Shown here in pieces: positions 21,340-35,179 of a stretch of 64,000 nt of DNA. Below the pieces are notes generated by a model. It was not told the origin of the DNA. It did not search any database and saw only the letters and a list, made by a program, of their open reading frames with translations. Each line of letters begins with the position of its first letter. Position 1 is the first letter of the stretch. A program made the translations under genes and the position numbers. The stretch is from Epiperipatus broadwayi (lineage: Eukaryota; Onychophora; Udeonychophora; Euonychophora; Peripatidae). The DNA lies in NCBI GenBank assembly GCA_028023455.1, contig JAQFVV010012418.1:4643244-4707243 (forward strand), written 5' to 3'.

Positions 21340-23900
21340 CTCTTTGCAGATCTTCATACATCTTCTGGATTTATAGATTTCCAATTCTCATGGTGGTCTA
21401 TGGGGTTATGTAAATGAGAATCAAGCAGAATGTAAATTTGTGGAATGGATGAAGGTAAATAATGTGGGCCTACTTTATGATGTTAAGCAAGGGAAAACAT
21501 TTCATTTAGATAGATAGGGAACAGAACTATCTCTGATTTATATTTATTTAGACAAAAAATGTGTCACCACATTAGATCATTTAATGCATAGTCAGCATAA
21601 TCTTAATATAATCAGTCATAAAATCTACATTCTTTTAATTGAAAGCTATTGTGTTATGAGATGGAATTTGAGAAAAGTTAAATGGAGTCAATATTCTAAA
21701 TATTTTAAACAAAAATTAATATAAAAATCTATTCTCCAATTACTTATTGTTATGATAGGCTTAATAAAATTAATACCAGCTTTAAGATAATCAATGTCTC
21801 ATGGGAACTATAAATAATTCACTCCAAGTTAGATTAAAACTACCAATGTTTTGTGTCTAATAAAGTTCCAGAAATTGTTGACAAACTTATAAAATCACTA
21901 TGCCAGAAAAAAAAGAGAGTCATGGAGAAACAAAACTTTATAAGATTTCATTGTAAGATCAGGCACTTTTACAAAAGCTTGGCAAATGTAAAAATATTGC
22001 TAAAAGAGTCACTACTATCTTGGATAATCAGATTGCCAATCTTATATATCAGACTTCTAAATTTAAGATTGATAAAAAGAGGAAAACCATTATTATAGCT
22101 GAATAGCAAGTATTTCTTTCACAATATTTCTATAGAGCAATCTGATAAAACCTGTGGATGTTGGCGAAATTGAACTTGCCTTTGGTTGTCTTCAATCAGA
22201 AAAAGCCTCAGTAGCAAACAACATACTCTTAGAGTTTCAAAAAATTAGGACCTGAAGAAATCCTGATAGGAATAATTATTATTCATTAATGTGGAAAGAT
22301 TTCAACAATTTGGCATACAAGTAAAACTATGTCATAAAATAAAAACAAACAAAAAAAAAAAATAGCCCAAAAATGATCAAAAAAAAAAGTCCAATATCAT
22401 TATTATATATTATCTAAAGTTTTTGAAAGAATCATATTAACCAATAGTTGAGTCAGCTTCCTAGAGAGCAGGTTGGTATTAGACCAAAGGAACTTCTGTG
22501 AACAAGTTTTATCTTAACTCTAATAGATTTTAAAAATAAATTAAAAACTAATGCTATCTTTATTGATCTTATCTCAGCTTATAATTTTGTTTGGAAAAAA
22601 TGATATTTTAATATTCATAAATGTAGGAATATCATTAATTTTCTTGACAAAATTCTCTCCAAAAGAAAAATTCAAATGATATTAAACGATCATTGTAGAA
22701 GATATAAAATTTTACAGAATGTATTGCCAAAATCAGTTCTCTTAGTTTACTTAATATATTCATCAGTGATATTCCAGATGCAGAAGGCATGACATTCATC
22801 TATGCCAATTGTATTGCTTTGACTTCTCAAAATAGATTATTTCTTGAAGTATAAAAATCTCTCAATATGGATATGAAAAAATGATGTTTTTCACAGTATG
22901 AGGTCACATATCTAATCCAATGAAGATAATATATTTAATTTTCAATTAAATAACAGGGAATCATCTCATAATTTGAGTACAACTTTTGCAATAGTAGTCT
23001 ATTCCATGCTATTTAGAAATGACTTTGTATCATAGCCTAATCAATTTCCTTCATCTATATAGGAATAACCTCACTGAAAAGTTGAATACTTGATGTTATG
23101 ATTCAAGCAGTTTAGCTTCCTTAGCATTAGTATTTGATGCTGGTAAATAGTGGGTTCTATTTAGAAAAAAAAATTCACACTAATGTTCTAAATAGTAAAA
23201 TAATACCATGAGAAATATTACTAACACTCCACCCAAGTCTACTCCCTTTGTGGTGGCTTTGTTTTTTCACATATTCCTCCACTAGATATTAGAAGAGAAA
23301 TTGCCTAACAGAAAATGTTAAGCAGATCAGACTTAACAATAACTCAAGATATAGTTTTTCCATCTAAGAGTCAGCTCAAATCATGATCCCATTTGGGACG
23401 TTCAGTTATGAATCTACAATAAAAGAATTTGAGAGTAAAAAAATAAATATATTTTTCCAGATCCAACAATAAAACTATTTGGAATTGATCTTCCTAGATG
23501 CAATTGGGGTCTCACCAACAGATTCAGAACAAAATATAATCATTGTGCTCATCTGTTTAATAAATGGAATTTATCAATCCCTGATCTGCATAAATATGAG
23601 CAAATATAAACTAACCTCATCATTAATGGTTGTTGGTTTTACGCTATAGCAGCAAAATTGGATTTAATAAAATAAGTAGTGAATCTACTTTCTGATTGGA
23701 ATCTCTACAGATTTCTTTACAATTTCTTGTCAATATTTAGGCTATCTAAATTTAATTACAAAATAAGTACCAGTTGCATAAACTGCCCAGCAATAATTAT
23801 GGACAATATATTCAGTTTACTTTTTCCTCTGAATTTAAAATAAAAATCATACTATGGTCTTTCTTTTTCAGAAGAATGGTAATTCTTGGTTGATATACCA
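21340..23900 (+). mobile_element. CR1/jockey-group LINE relic with endonuclease and RT
   Basis: Endonuclease sequence is readable at 21390-21520 (a NSHGGLWGY patch, then GLLYDVKQGKTFH) and near 21570 (LDHLMHSQHNL). RT follows from 22420: KVFERIIL, FIDLISAYNFVWKK (motif A) near 22558, and motif C near 22797 as FIYANCIAL, where both catalytic aspartates of YADD are changed. The C-terminal region from 23260 has IRREIA and, near 23480, GIDLPRCNWG, typical of this LINE group. Many stops and frameshifts. The tail at 23674-23750 matches 47916-48000. Confidence 0.75.
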
Positions 23901-26900
23901 ATTGGTTTTTTTTTTTGAAAGGAAATGAATTAACATGTGCATACACTTTATTTTTTAATTCTATCTAGGGAAGATAAAAATAAATTAAAACTATCATTCT
24001 CTGGCTAATATATAAATTTTAAAAAGAATTATGTGAGATTTTGAGAAATAGAAAAAAAGAAAATTAACTTGAAAAATATGTATGCTGTGTACTTTATTAT
24101 AAAAATGAAAGAACAAACATCATGTAGATTTCTAATATATAAAATAAAGTATCAAGATAACGTTTTTAATTTAATGGGTATTAAATGCAAATAATTGACA
24201 TTATGCCTGAACAAGCTTTCATTCTAAAGGAAGAAGTAAACAACTTTAATGCAGATATATATAATCTTTTTTAACAGTCTAAATATTTTAAATTTGATGT
24301 GGGTGAATTAAATATTAAACTTAAAAATCATTTTTAATTAAAGGATGGAAGTGCAGTTAAATATGAAGACAGAAATAAAAATGAGCACAGATTATAAAAT
24401 AAATGGAGAGTAAAATTATACATTATGAATTCAATTTGCAAAATGAATTCAAAAACAAATGAACGCTGAAATATGTATTTATATGGGAATACAATAATAA
24501 TGGAATATCAGAAATGACTTTTAAGATTGTAATACTTAATAGATTCAATGTAGAAAATGATAATCAATTAGTGAAAATTAAAATGTGTTAAATCTGAAGA
24601 AATAAATATTAAGAAAGATAGGTCGATACCCCCAACTTTACAATTAGAATTCTATTATTTATTTCATTCCCAACTTTACATTTGGAACTTTATTATTTAC
24701 TTCAGAACCATTTATTGTAAGCTTGAATAATCAAGAGATTTTAGTGCCAAGCAAATAGATTCTAATTATTGGTTTTTATCATTGAGAAGCAATGGATTTC
24801 CACTCCTATAAATCCAGAAGACATTTATATATTATCCAAGCAAATTTTAAATCCAAGCCATCTTGCTTATAAATTATCTTTAAAAGTTTGTATCTGCAAC
24901 AGTTATTATATGATGACTGAAGTTATTTTGAACTTTCTGCTAAAAAGGACAATATATATCAAACAAAGCATCGCTTGACTCTTCCAGATTACATTCAACT
25001 CCTATATTAGATGTAGTAATTTATTCTATGTTTACGGAGAGTGATTATCAGTATGTAAGAAATGTTTACGGCCAATATTATTCAAATTTTTTGATGCAGA
25101 TTGAATGTCATTATATTAATAATGCAAAATATAAAATATGTAGCAAGAGATCCACATATATATATTGCACGCAAGGGCTATATGAATGTATGCAGTTCGT
25201 ATAAATTTATTCAATATAAATGTTTAGCAAAATTTTATGTTTTGATATATATATTAAATAAATACAAACTGAACAGAAAATTTTTATTTCGGATATTAAG
25301 CTGAAAAGACAAATGTTTAATATATATATATTAAATTTAAATATTTAAAATTACTCTAGAACAACAACAAAATCCAGATTCTAAGCATATGCGCAGTTGG
25401 ATCAATAATTCATGATCACAAAAATATATAAAACAATATCAAGCTTCAGCTTGAAAGATCTCAAACAGAATCCTAGATAACCTTGACTAAAAATCAATTG
25501 TTCTTAAAAAAATATATACTATGGTGGCGCTGTATACAGTTTTTTTTAAAAAAAGAAAGAATAACCAATTATGAAACAATGAGACAAATATAAGGTCGAT
25601 TATACCTTATTGCTGAGTGAAAAGAATCAGACAAAATAGAAAAGAATCCTGGGGATAAAAAAATTAGAGGATTAATGAATTAAGAAATATGTTTAATATT
25701 AGGTTTTGTTATTGTAAGCAATAGATTCCATCATTCTTAGAGGGAATTTCAATTTTAAAAAACAGAAAAACTATTCCTCAACATAATATATCACAACTAG
25801 AGCATTAAAAAAAAGTGTTACATACGACAAATGATAAAAACGAATATAAAATTTGAAGTTCGATATAAATTAACTCTTTATTACCAGTAAGTGAAAATAT
25901 AAAATGAGACGCTATATTAAAATAATTATCCAAATTTACTTTACAAAAGTCTGAACCTTTTTCTAGCAAAATTTTTTTTTACAAAAAAAATGCTTAAATA
26001 ATTATTAATCATATTTTATTATATTAGAAATTATTATATTTCATTAAATCTTAATATTCATTATATAGGCGCAAGACAAGCTACTTTTGATTGTTCGGTT
26101 CTCTTTGCTCATGCGCTATGATTTTCCAGAAATTAAGATCAATTTCATCTTTATATTTCAAATATAAAGTTGAAAAATATTGAAAATTAAAAAAAAATTC
26201 TGCATATATTTACAATTATAGGTTTAAGATGTAAATATGAGATTGATTATAATTTCTAAAAAAATCAAGATTTATGAAAAATATATATTTAAAAGATTTG
26301 ATTATATATAGTCTAACAAATGTTTTAAGCATATCTACATTTGACTATTCAGCAATTATTTTAAATAGTCTTCGAATTTTGCAAAGTTGTAAAAATATTT
26401 TTAAGTCTTTTTTTTTTTTTTTTGGGGGGGGGGAGGTATTTAATTGTACCCCCCACCCCACCCCAATCCAACTTACCGTTCTTTGATATTTTGATTGAAC
26501 AATTGAAAGCGGTTGTGATAATGGTAATATTCCTTACATTTGTAGAATAATTTTTAAAAATAATAAAATGGCTTTATTGTTCAGGAATTCATATAAAGTT
26601 TGAATGTTGGAAGTGTCAGAACTGTTATTTTATCACTTAAACTATGCACAACAGTGTTTAAAACTAAGATAGTATAATAGAGGCAAATTGACTCTCATGC
26701 TATCAAATAGCAACATATACTTATCTGGGCTAATGATGTTCTAGTCTAAATCAATTGCAAGTTTGAAAATTAGAACTTTGTAAAATTATCACAAAACTAG
26801 AATAAAAATAAAATTGTGTAGATACTAATGACATTAAATTCAGCATGTCATAGAATCCAAAAACTTCCCACTGCAATTTCCAAACTAGATTACTGATATA

Positions 26901-27980
26901 CTCTTAATCTCATATACACTTAATAATGCTGGTTTTTGTTGAAACTTTTTTAAATAGCAGTTAATATATTTTTGGAAGAATCAAAAATATATTAACTTCT
27001 GAATCAAAACTATAGCATCACTTTTATAGCAATGTTGTTTTATGGAAAATAAAACACACTAATATATCATTGTCTCAAATGGGTAAACAAAAAAGATTAA
27101 TCAATGCTTCAAGAAATTGCCCAATATATCAAAAGCACAAAGCATGATGAAATTTTATAATCATGATTTATCAATTAAGAAAAGTTTTACAGCTTTAGAT
27201 CTATTTTGGAAACTTCTAGAGGGTTTAAAAATAAATTGTGAAAGGTTTTATTCTACATTTAAAAAATGCAGATATTTGATGAATTTCTTAGCAATGGTAT
27301 TCAGTTACAGGCATTAAATCACATTCATTAGATTAAAGATCACAAGTCCATCTTTTATGAGAATAAAAAAATATATTGTCATTTTGTTTTGGTGATTTAA
27401 TTTTATGCATTATAAGAAAAACTTAGGAGTTACCTGTTGATAAAACTTGTATTTTAATTACAGTAGACATAATAGCTGGATATTAGAAACTATGTTTCAA
27501 GTTGGTAAAGACCCTAATTAATTACTTTTTTATCTTAATGTGTATAATTAATTTTTTTTTAAAGAAATCTAGTATTGACTGTAGTTATTGAGACTTGATC
27601 TAAGATGACAAACCAGGTAAAAGCAGAAATAGACTCTGAATCCATTCAACTTGTCTGAGCAATAGACATTAAATATTTGGACAGGCCTCATTGCAAAAAA
27701 ATGAGTCTTATTCATATCTGTATCTTCAATAAGAGCAATTCTTAGAGACCAATTATTGTTTTATCCTAAACTACTTAAGTTCTACCTTACTTTCTATTAC
27801 AGCTTTTTAAAGAAAAATCTGAACAAATATAACACAAGTTATTTTAATCAATCATTGTACATCTTGTAATTTGTTAACAGTAATAATAATAAAAGTAATT
27901 ATTTAATCTTCTAATTTGCAGTTTAATTATAGTACTAAACCAGTAAAACAAATCAGTCTGTTAAGAGACTCTTGTATATT
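23901..27980. other. Unassigned AT-rich stretch
   Basis: No supported gene. Around 26690-27250 broken frames weakly resemble a LINE RT (a WANDVLV-like motif C and an LLYG-like patch on the plus strand), not enough to name it. A T16-G10 tract and C-rich block lie at 26408-26466. Confidence 0.4.
26408..26470. repeat. Homopolymer and G/C-run cluster
   Basis: A run of T, then ten G (26424-26433), then after 14 bases a block of C runs of 6, 4 and 4 (26449-26464). The G run can pair with the C runs as a hairpin, and the minus strand has three adjacent G runs. Confidence 0.8.
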
Positions 27981-27981
27981 A

Positions 27982-30900
27982 TGTAATCAGTTGGATCACA
28001 TAGCATACACTAATAAAGTGTGTGTGCATAAATATATATATATATATACAAAGTTGAAAGAAAAACTAGAAATAAACACAGACAAAAATTATAGTAGATA
28101 TTTTCAACATTCATTGAAATAAAAAATAACTCTGATTTAAAATATTATTTTATAAATTAAATTTTTAAAAGATCTAAATAAATATATATATATTGTATTA
28201 TTATTCTGATTGTGAAATGTAAAAACACAATACTTGTTTTTTAAATTTTTTTTAATTAATTAAAACGTATGTTTTCAAAGGGATTAGAGAGATAAAAATA
28301 AAAACTCTGTTTTCAATCAAGATGTTATTATCACCTTAGATGATTCTATAAAAGGGCTGATAACAAAATTAGTTCTAGTCTGGATAGTGATTTTTGAAGA
28401 GGGCAGACTGGATAATAATTTTTGTAAGAATGGTCAGCTGAAAAGTTGGTTACAATATTTTGTTGCAACTTGATGAAGTGCAGCAGTTGGTTTTAGCTGA
28501 CCATAGAATTTGCAGAATAGCTACCATAAACTGTAGCTGAAGGCAAGATAGACTGTTTTCCGTAGGAGTTTGAATTCACATGGAGAAAATGACTGACTTT
28601 TTTATGCTGAAATTCATAGCCTTAAACGGGGAGAGGACAGTTGCTGGCCTGAAATCTATCAAACCAAGATAGCTGCTTGCCTGGAATAATCCTAGACCGA
28701 AAGAGATCAGCTACAAACATTTTACATGATTTTTTCCAGATGATGACGATCACTAAAACCAAACTCACCAAGAAAAATTTTCTCGCTTGCCCAGGTAATC
28801 TCTGCCAGCTGAAGAACTAATTACATGGATACTGTGTCAGATAAAGGCAGAGAAACACAGATCAACGCATATACAGCTGGTGGTGAGTAGCATTATATAT
28901 TGTGATGATCACACATACTGTGATCACACATGTGTACATTTCATATATATATCACATATTAAATGTGAGTTTTATATGTAAATTAATACATACAAAATTG
29001 GATATGAAATGTAGGAAAGAAAAGAAATTTATTTTAAGATAGTGTCAATGAAAAAATCAAAAAATGGTGTAGCTGAGGAATGCAATTAAAAGCAGAATCA
29101 ATTATAGTAATTAAAGGAAGTGAAGGGAGGAAAGCAAACGAGATTCTTATCTTTCACCTTCCAAAGTCAACTTTTTAAAATTTAAGATTAGTAAAGTTAA
29201 GAGAATATTAAAACAGGATCATCAAAGTTGATGATCAAGTCTTGAAGGGAAAGTAAATTAAAAAAGGGGTTAAATGATTGTAAAGTCAACAGTCATAAAA
29301 TTCGATCGTAGTTATAAATAAAGTAAATAGATTTATAAAAAAGATAAAGATCGTCTCTTCAAATTACACATTTGAACGTATGAAATATATGTATAGCTAT
29401 GTAAAGGAAAGAAAGATAGTGTGTAAGTAAGAAAATTCTGTTATTAAAAGAGAAATGGAAAAGTAACCAAAAAACCAATATTATGGAAGTAAATAAAAAC
29501 AAGAAATAAAAAACAAGAAGAAAATTTATATATTTTATGAGAGAAAGTAAAATAAAGGTGTAAAATGTATTTAATGACATTCCAATGAACAATAAAAGAA
29601 GATAAGAAAAAGATTCTGGGACATTAAGTAAGGGTTGTGAAGGAAAGGAGCCATGTTTTAGTTCTTCTTGAGAGTCTGCTGAGCTGAAATACAGATTAGT
29701 TTGAGAGCTGTTTTTTTTTACGAACAAAATGTACTAAGAATTTGAAGCATCGAGAATGCAGGGGTAAGGACCACAAATGGATGCCAGTTGATCCATGCCC
29801 GCCTCGGGTGTAATGTCATCTCACCCATGAAGTAACAGTAGAGATAGCGCCTGCCAGATGGTTCACCTCCCCTGTCATTGAAGCCACAAAGAATATGACA
29901 GAAGCTACATGAAGGAATCCAAGCCGGATCCCAAGAACTACCATCTCTCCAAAAGAAGTGGAATAATCCACATGATGATTAACTAATTATTCATCGAAGT
30001 CCAGAAAAACCTAGGTAATTGAACTTTAAATATATATCATGCGTGCACACACTTTCTTAAAATGGCCAAAAGAAATTAAAATGCAATTGCAACTGTAAAT
30101 CTTAGTGAATCAAATAATTAGTAGGTTTTCTTTATTAAATAATACATGGAGAAAAGGACTCTAAGCTCTAGAATATCTACATATAAATTAAGAACAATTA
30201 TTATTTAGTGTGAAGGGTTAAATTAAATGTAGTCTCTATTATTCTAATGATTTCTTATTTTATGTTTTAAATATTATATCTTGTGTGTATTTTAGTGTGT
30301 GTATTAAAAGTATTTATTAATGAATAGCTCTTTACGTCTCATCTTTCTTTCTCCACCATACTAATTAGAATGATATATCTGTAGAGTTTATCAAGTACTA
30401 AGTAGACATTAATTCTAGTAAGAGGTACACATGTCAATCTGGTACAGTAAATATTAAATCTCATAAATTTTATAAATATTTCAAGCGCTGGATTTTTTTT
30501 TGTAATTAAATCATTCTTATGAATGGTGTATCCAGCAGTTGAGGAGCGTCTGGTTGGGAAAAATAATACTGGAATATTACATTTGTAATCTCAGTGTTCG
30601 ATCAGGAATATAGATTTAAATAATTAGTCTATATTTGCTTCTTGCTTGACGTGACAGTTGTGTCGAGTAAAAGTTAGTTAGAAACTTTATTACGAGACAA
30701 ACGTAAAATCTGTTACAATATGATAAGGAAGTTTTAAATAATTTCCTTAGTAAATGACATTTTTATAACTGATAGAAATATATAAAACGATATTAGTTTA
30801 AAATCGTTTATTAAAGAAGAAACTGTTTAAAGTTATATTTATAATTTAGAAAAAAAAAGTACAAACAAAGTTATAATTAATAGTCAAGAAAAAGATTTCC

Positions 30901-32022
30901 AAAAATCTTTTAGACTAGGAAAAAGAAAGACATTTTAAATCAATTAACTGTCAAAAATATGGTAATTCTTGTTTTAAAGAAAAAACTATAGCCAGCAATG
31001 AGAATTAAATTGCGAAAATAATCTTTAATAATTTTATTGTGATAAATATAATAATTTTATATTATAAATTGCACGTCTGTGCGCATATATATATATAAAC
31101 CATAGTAATAACTTGAATTGTAATTTTGTAAATCAATGTAATAATTTGAATTTTGTATAGTAATTTTGTCAGTCACAAATATGATAATTTTTTTTTATAT
31201 TGTATATTATTCAAAATCAGACCTTACATATAATTTTTTTATTATTGTTATTAATAAACTTATTTAATTGTTAAAAATTGTTTCCATCATCTCTTGGTCA
31301 CATACAATAATAGAGTTTGGGTTCTCTGAGCTAGATTCATGCATGAGATGAATATATAAATGGGGGTGTGTATTTAGTGCTTTTGGGGCATCCAGCAATG
31401 ATCAATCATCATCCTGGTTGGCACAAAAGAGAATACTCTTTAAAGCCCATGCATTATTTTATTATTATTTTAGTTTAGCCTTATTAGGAGTTAAGTTTAT
31501 AGTTGGCCAATACAAGTCGACTGAGCACTGATCATGATCAGCATGTTTTAATCTCCCAGCATTATTGTTTTGATTTCTGATTATTGTGTATCCTAATGGA
31601 TGGGCATTTAAATGGTGCATCTAAGTTATGTGTAAATAATTGCCTAAGCGGGCAAAGGCTCAATAGTTAGCCTGGTCTACAGAAGACCTATTTCCAATCC
31701 ATTCACAAGGTTGACTGTTGATTTATATTTTTTATTGTTCATATCCAGCCACAAGATGGACTGTTGATTTTTTATTGATTTATTGTACTAATTTGTTTAT
31801 TCCCATTAATGATAATGAATGGTATTTTGAGTAGTACTCATATTTACTTTGACTCATTGGTAATGCTGTTTGATGAATGATTAATTATGCTTTTAGTTGC
31901 TCTTCTGAGTTAGCTGGCTGATCTCTCAATGATCTCTGAGATTTTGTATTTACTTGGGGTTGATGATGATTTTGCCATCACCCCAGGTTCACTTTTTATT
32001 TTTGATACCACACATCCATTAA
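27982..32022 (+). repeat. LTR-like repeat, left copy (inverted partner at 41225)
   Basis: Starts TGTAATCAGTTGG and ends near CACATCCATTAATA. It aligns end to end, in opposite orientation, with 41225-43959. Matching blocks are 27982-28890 and about 31060-32022; 28891-31060 is mostly extra here, with weak matches only. Termini of the better partner are TGTAAC and GTTACA, the TG...CA form of LTRs. It has no long frame except a hydrophobic low-complexity one. A less AT-rich patch at 29740-30010 is of unknown origin. Function as a giant solo LTR is inference; a large non-autonomous element is the alternative. Confidence 0.6.
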
Positions 32023-33439
32023 TAAATTGTTAAATTTGTTTCAGTTATCACAATACTTGAATATTATTTTATTATACTATTTAAATTTCATCAAATAACA
32101 TTAATTAGAACACACTAGTTACTATTTTTTGTTTTGTTTTGGAAACATAATTCAGAAAAACATGACAGAATTTTTGATCATTATGCAATTTTTTTTAACA
32201 TATCCTTTTTAACATTTACAACATATATCTTAATAACTGTTAGAATATATATGAGACAAAATATACATAGACTTAGTTCACTCTGCAGAAAAAATCAAGT
32301 TCAAAGTTGATGATCTAAGTTGCTAGTTTTTTTTAAAATTCAAATAATTAATTTCTAATTTTATGTATTTCTCAAAATAAACTTGAATTGCTTCATCTAA
32401 ATTCATTATAGTAGTTAACTGGTAGGCAGAATAACCAAGTATATTTATTCTTTTCCTCCAGGATAAATTAAATTATATATCATACACACATTTTTTATTA
32501 ATAGCTTTTCAAATTTCTACATTAATATCAACTTCCAAAATTAACAAACATTTCTATAGCAACAATATCTAATCTTGAAACTAGAGTCTTCTATTTTAAT
32601 CATCTGCTCTCTATAATCCAAAGAAATAGGAGCTTGTTCTTTAAACTTATCATGACTTACATTTTAAATTAATTTAATCAATCAATTTAAAATTTCTAAA
32701 TGCATATATTGATATTTTAATGTATTTTACAACCAATAAAATATTTATGGATATTCATTTTTATTTCATTTAATTATATTATTTTTAAATATGAAATAAT
32801 CTGAATTTTTAAATGTACTGCAGAGTTCTATTGTTAATGAGGAGTATTCATCTACATCTTTATCATTTTTGGAAGATGTTTACTATAATAATATTTGAAT
32901 TAATATGAATGATAATCACAGAGAAATTCAAATCTCATATTAATTCAAATATTATAATTTCCCTATCCTTACAGAGTTAAAATTTTAAGTCATTATTAAA
33001 ATTTTAACTCATTCAGAGTGCATGCATTAGAATTTAGCATTGGAATGTTTGTGCAAAAAAGAGTTATAAAACTTATTTACTCCAATTATCTTTTCCTGAC
33101 TATACCAATATTGCTTTTCAATTTCTGCTCTATAACTTCTGTTATAGTAAAACAAGATTATATATGATCCTCTTTTTTACTATTATTATGATGGTTGTAT
33201 GGTATGAGATCAACCAGTGATGTGTATATTGTAGAAGGCACATAATCAACTTGTTAGTCTTTTACCTTGCTCCTTTTTGGTTATTGGGTTCCCATAAGAA
33301 CTAACAACCTCGGAGAGTTCATCATTCTGTATGAATCAACTCCTAAGTCTTAATTGACACTAAAACATCCAAATAATTGCCTTTACGATTACCTGGGTCT
33401 AGTCTAATCATATTATCTCACTTTCTTTTTTGAGACTCT
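32023..33439. other. Unassigned stretch downstream of gypsy relic B
   Basis: It should hold the 3' LTR of relic B, but no match to 37100-38500 could be recognised by eye. It holds the inverted repeat at 32888-32955. The 33180-33440 part is less AT-rich and may be the end of the retroelement. Confidence 0.4.
32888..32955. repeat. Perfect 21-bp inverted repeat
   Basis: Arms 32888-32908 and 32935-32955 are exact reverse complements, with a 26-base spacer. A second, shorter inverted repeat (GTTAAAATTTT / AAAATTTTAAC) follows near 32976-33008. AT-rich; no element assigned. Confidence 0.8.
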
Positions 33440-33559
33440 TGCCTATTTTTTTTCACTTATCAATCAAACATATCTACTCAGTGGTCATTGTTCAACCAAA
33501 ATAACATTTCAAGGGTGTGCATTATAGGTTCCCTTTACTTCTCCATTTATTTCTATCCA

Positions 33560-34460
33560 AAATACATTTGGAGTATGATGTTTCACAAGAGTGAAAGGTC
33601 CCTCATGTTGCTTGTAAAACTTTTGGTATTTCTCCTCCAATGGTTTACTTAAAATGGGGTGTTTTGATGAACACTTTGTCCCCTATCTTGAAATTGTGGA
33701 CATTTCCTTGTATTTATTTCTTCTCTCAGATTTGTTTGCTAGATGCACATACACTTTCAATATATTCTTTTCTGGATTAAATTCAGTACATTTAGTTGGG
33801 GGTTGGTATTTGTAAATAATATGGGCAAAGGTTGGTTGAAGTGGAGTCTAATGTGCCTGAATCCAATAGTCATTTACTCTCCAATTGATGTAGTGACAAC
33901 GTTGTTTGTCTTACCCAGCTTTATGCTCATCCTCTAGGTAAATCCTGTACAAACATCCAAGCTCCCACATTACATGTTCACAAGGATTCAACTGTGGATT
34001 CCTAATGGATGTGAGTACGTCTGACGAGATTTTTCTACCCATAATTTTCCATTCTTTGGATAGGAAAGGTATATCTTGATCATGTATCTGGTATTAGCTT
34101 GAGGTATTGGATAAGCCAAAATGTATTTTTGAAGAGATAAATGAATAAGTAAATTTTGTTAAATGGGGACAACAGCCCATAATGGCTATCATCACTAAGA
34201 TCTCATTTTGGTCTTTTTGATATAAATTGATTTTAAAGTATTGCTGTAATTTTGGTTTACTGGCTTGGCTCATAAGCACACTAGACAATCTCAGAGTGAC
34301 TTTAAGATGTCCATATATATTCTTGGCCAGTAAACCACATTTTCAAAGTGTTCTGTTTTATGGGCACCAAAGTGTCCGTATAAACAGTGAATATATTTTA
34401 TGAGTGAAGTGCATGGTGTTTTAAGTATCACTACTCTCCACTCATCTCCATCTATATTTT
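33560..34460 (-). pseudogene. Ty3/gypsy integrase remnant
   Basis: The zinc-binding HHCC domain is readable near 34390-34260: HCLYGHFGAHKT, then VYWP, then CLVC after a stop. The catalytic core is poorly preserved. Near the C-terminus, FKIGDKVFIKTPHF (about 33690) is followed after a frameshift by EEKYQKFYKQHEGPFTLVK in pieces, a GPY/F module found in many gypsy integrases. It would insert cDNA into the genome if intact. Broken by stops and frameshifts. Confidence 0.8.
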
Positions 34461-34739
34461 ACTCTATAAAATAAGACCTGGTTCTCTACTTTATAGCACA
34501 TAAAACCTTTTGGCACATTCAAAACTTTCCTTTCAGAACTTTCATGATTGCATTTAAATCAGGATCTGCAAATAGCAACTGGGGTAGGTTCTCTAAATTG
34601 TTCTCTACATTGGCATTAATCATTAAATTGACATTTGTAATGTAGTCGTTCTCTACCGACAAATGATTGTTCTGACCTACATGGGTTTCGATTAAGTACA
34701 TTAGCAATGACTTTCTCAGATCCCTTACAGTATTGCATG

Positions 34740-34970
34740 GTATAATTGAATTCCTATAACAGCAAACTCAATCTGACCAGACTATTAGTCAAGTAGCTAG
34801 GATTCAAGAATTTAAGGCTTTTGTAGTCTATGATCACTATCATCTCTGATCCGAGTAGCATCTGTCGAAAGTTTTAAAAGGCCCACATTATTGCCAGTAC
34901 TTCCTTCTCAGTAACTAATTTATTTCCGGATCCTTCAGGAGCTGACTGATTAAATAGAGAACACTAGACT
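34740..34970 (-). pseudogene. Ty3/gypsy RNase H remnant
   Basis: On the minus strand, LVTEKEVLAIMWAF, a stop, then NFRQMLLGSEMIVIIDYKSL and KFLNPSY follow in order. The TEKE glutamate and the IIDYKSL aspartate match the catalytic positions of gypsy RNase H. It lies downstream of RT and upstream of integrase, as expected. Confidence 0.85.
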
Positions 34971-35179
34971 GGCAATCCTCCTGGATAAGGGATAATTATT
35001 ATCCTATTACCCCTAATCCGAAACCAGACTATCTGTTTGAATAAATTTGTTTATTAAAATGAGAGAAGGCTAACATGGTTTGCTCTAAAAACATTGTATT
35101 AATAATTTCAAATGCCCTGTCCTGTTCCTTGGTCCAGTTCCATCATGGATCTTTTCTGATTAGTTTTAACAATGGTTCC

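Noticed and set aside
29359-29727. A 122-codon hydrophobic minus-strand frame
   Set aside because: Low-complexity F/L/I-rich translation of a purine-rich tract inside the LTR-like repeat, with no domain.
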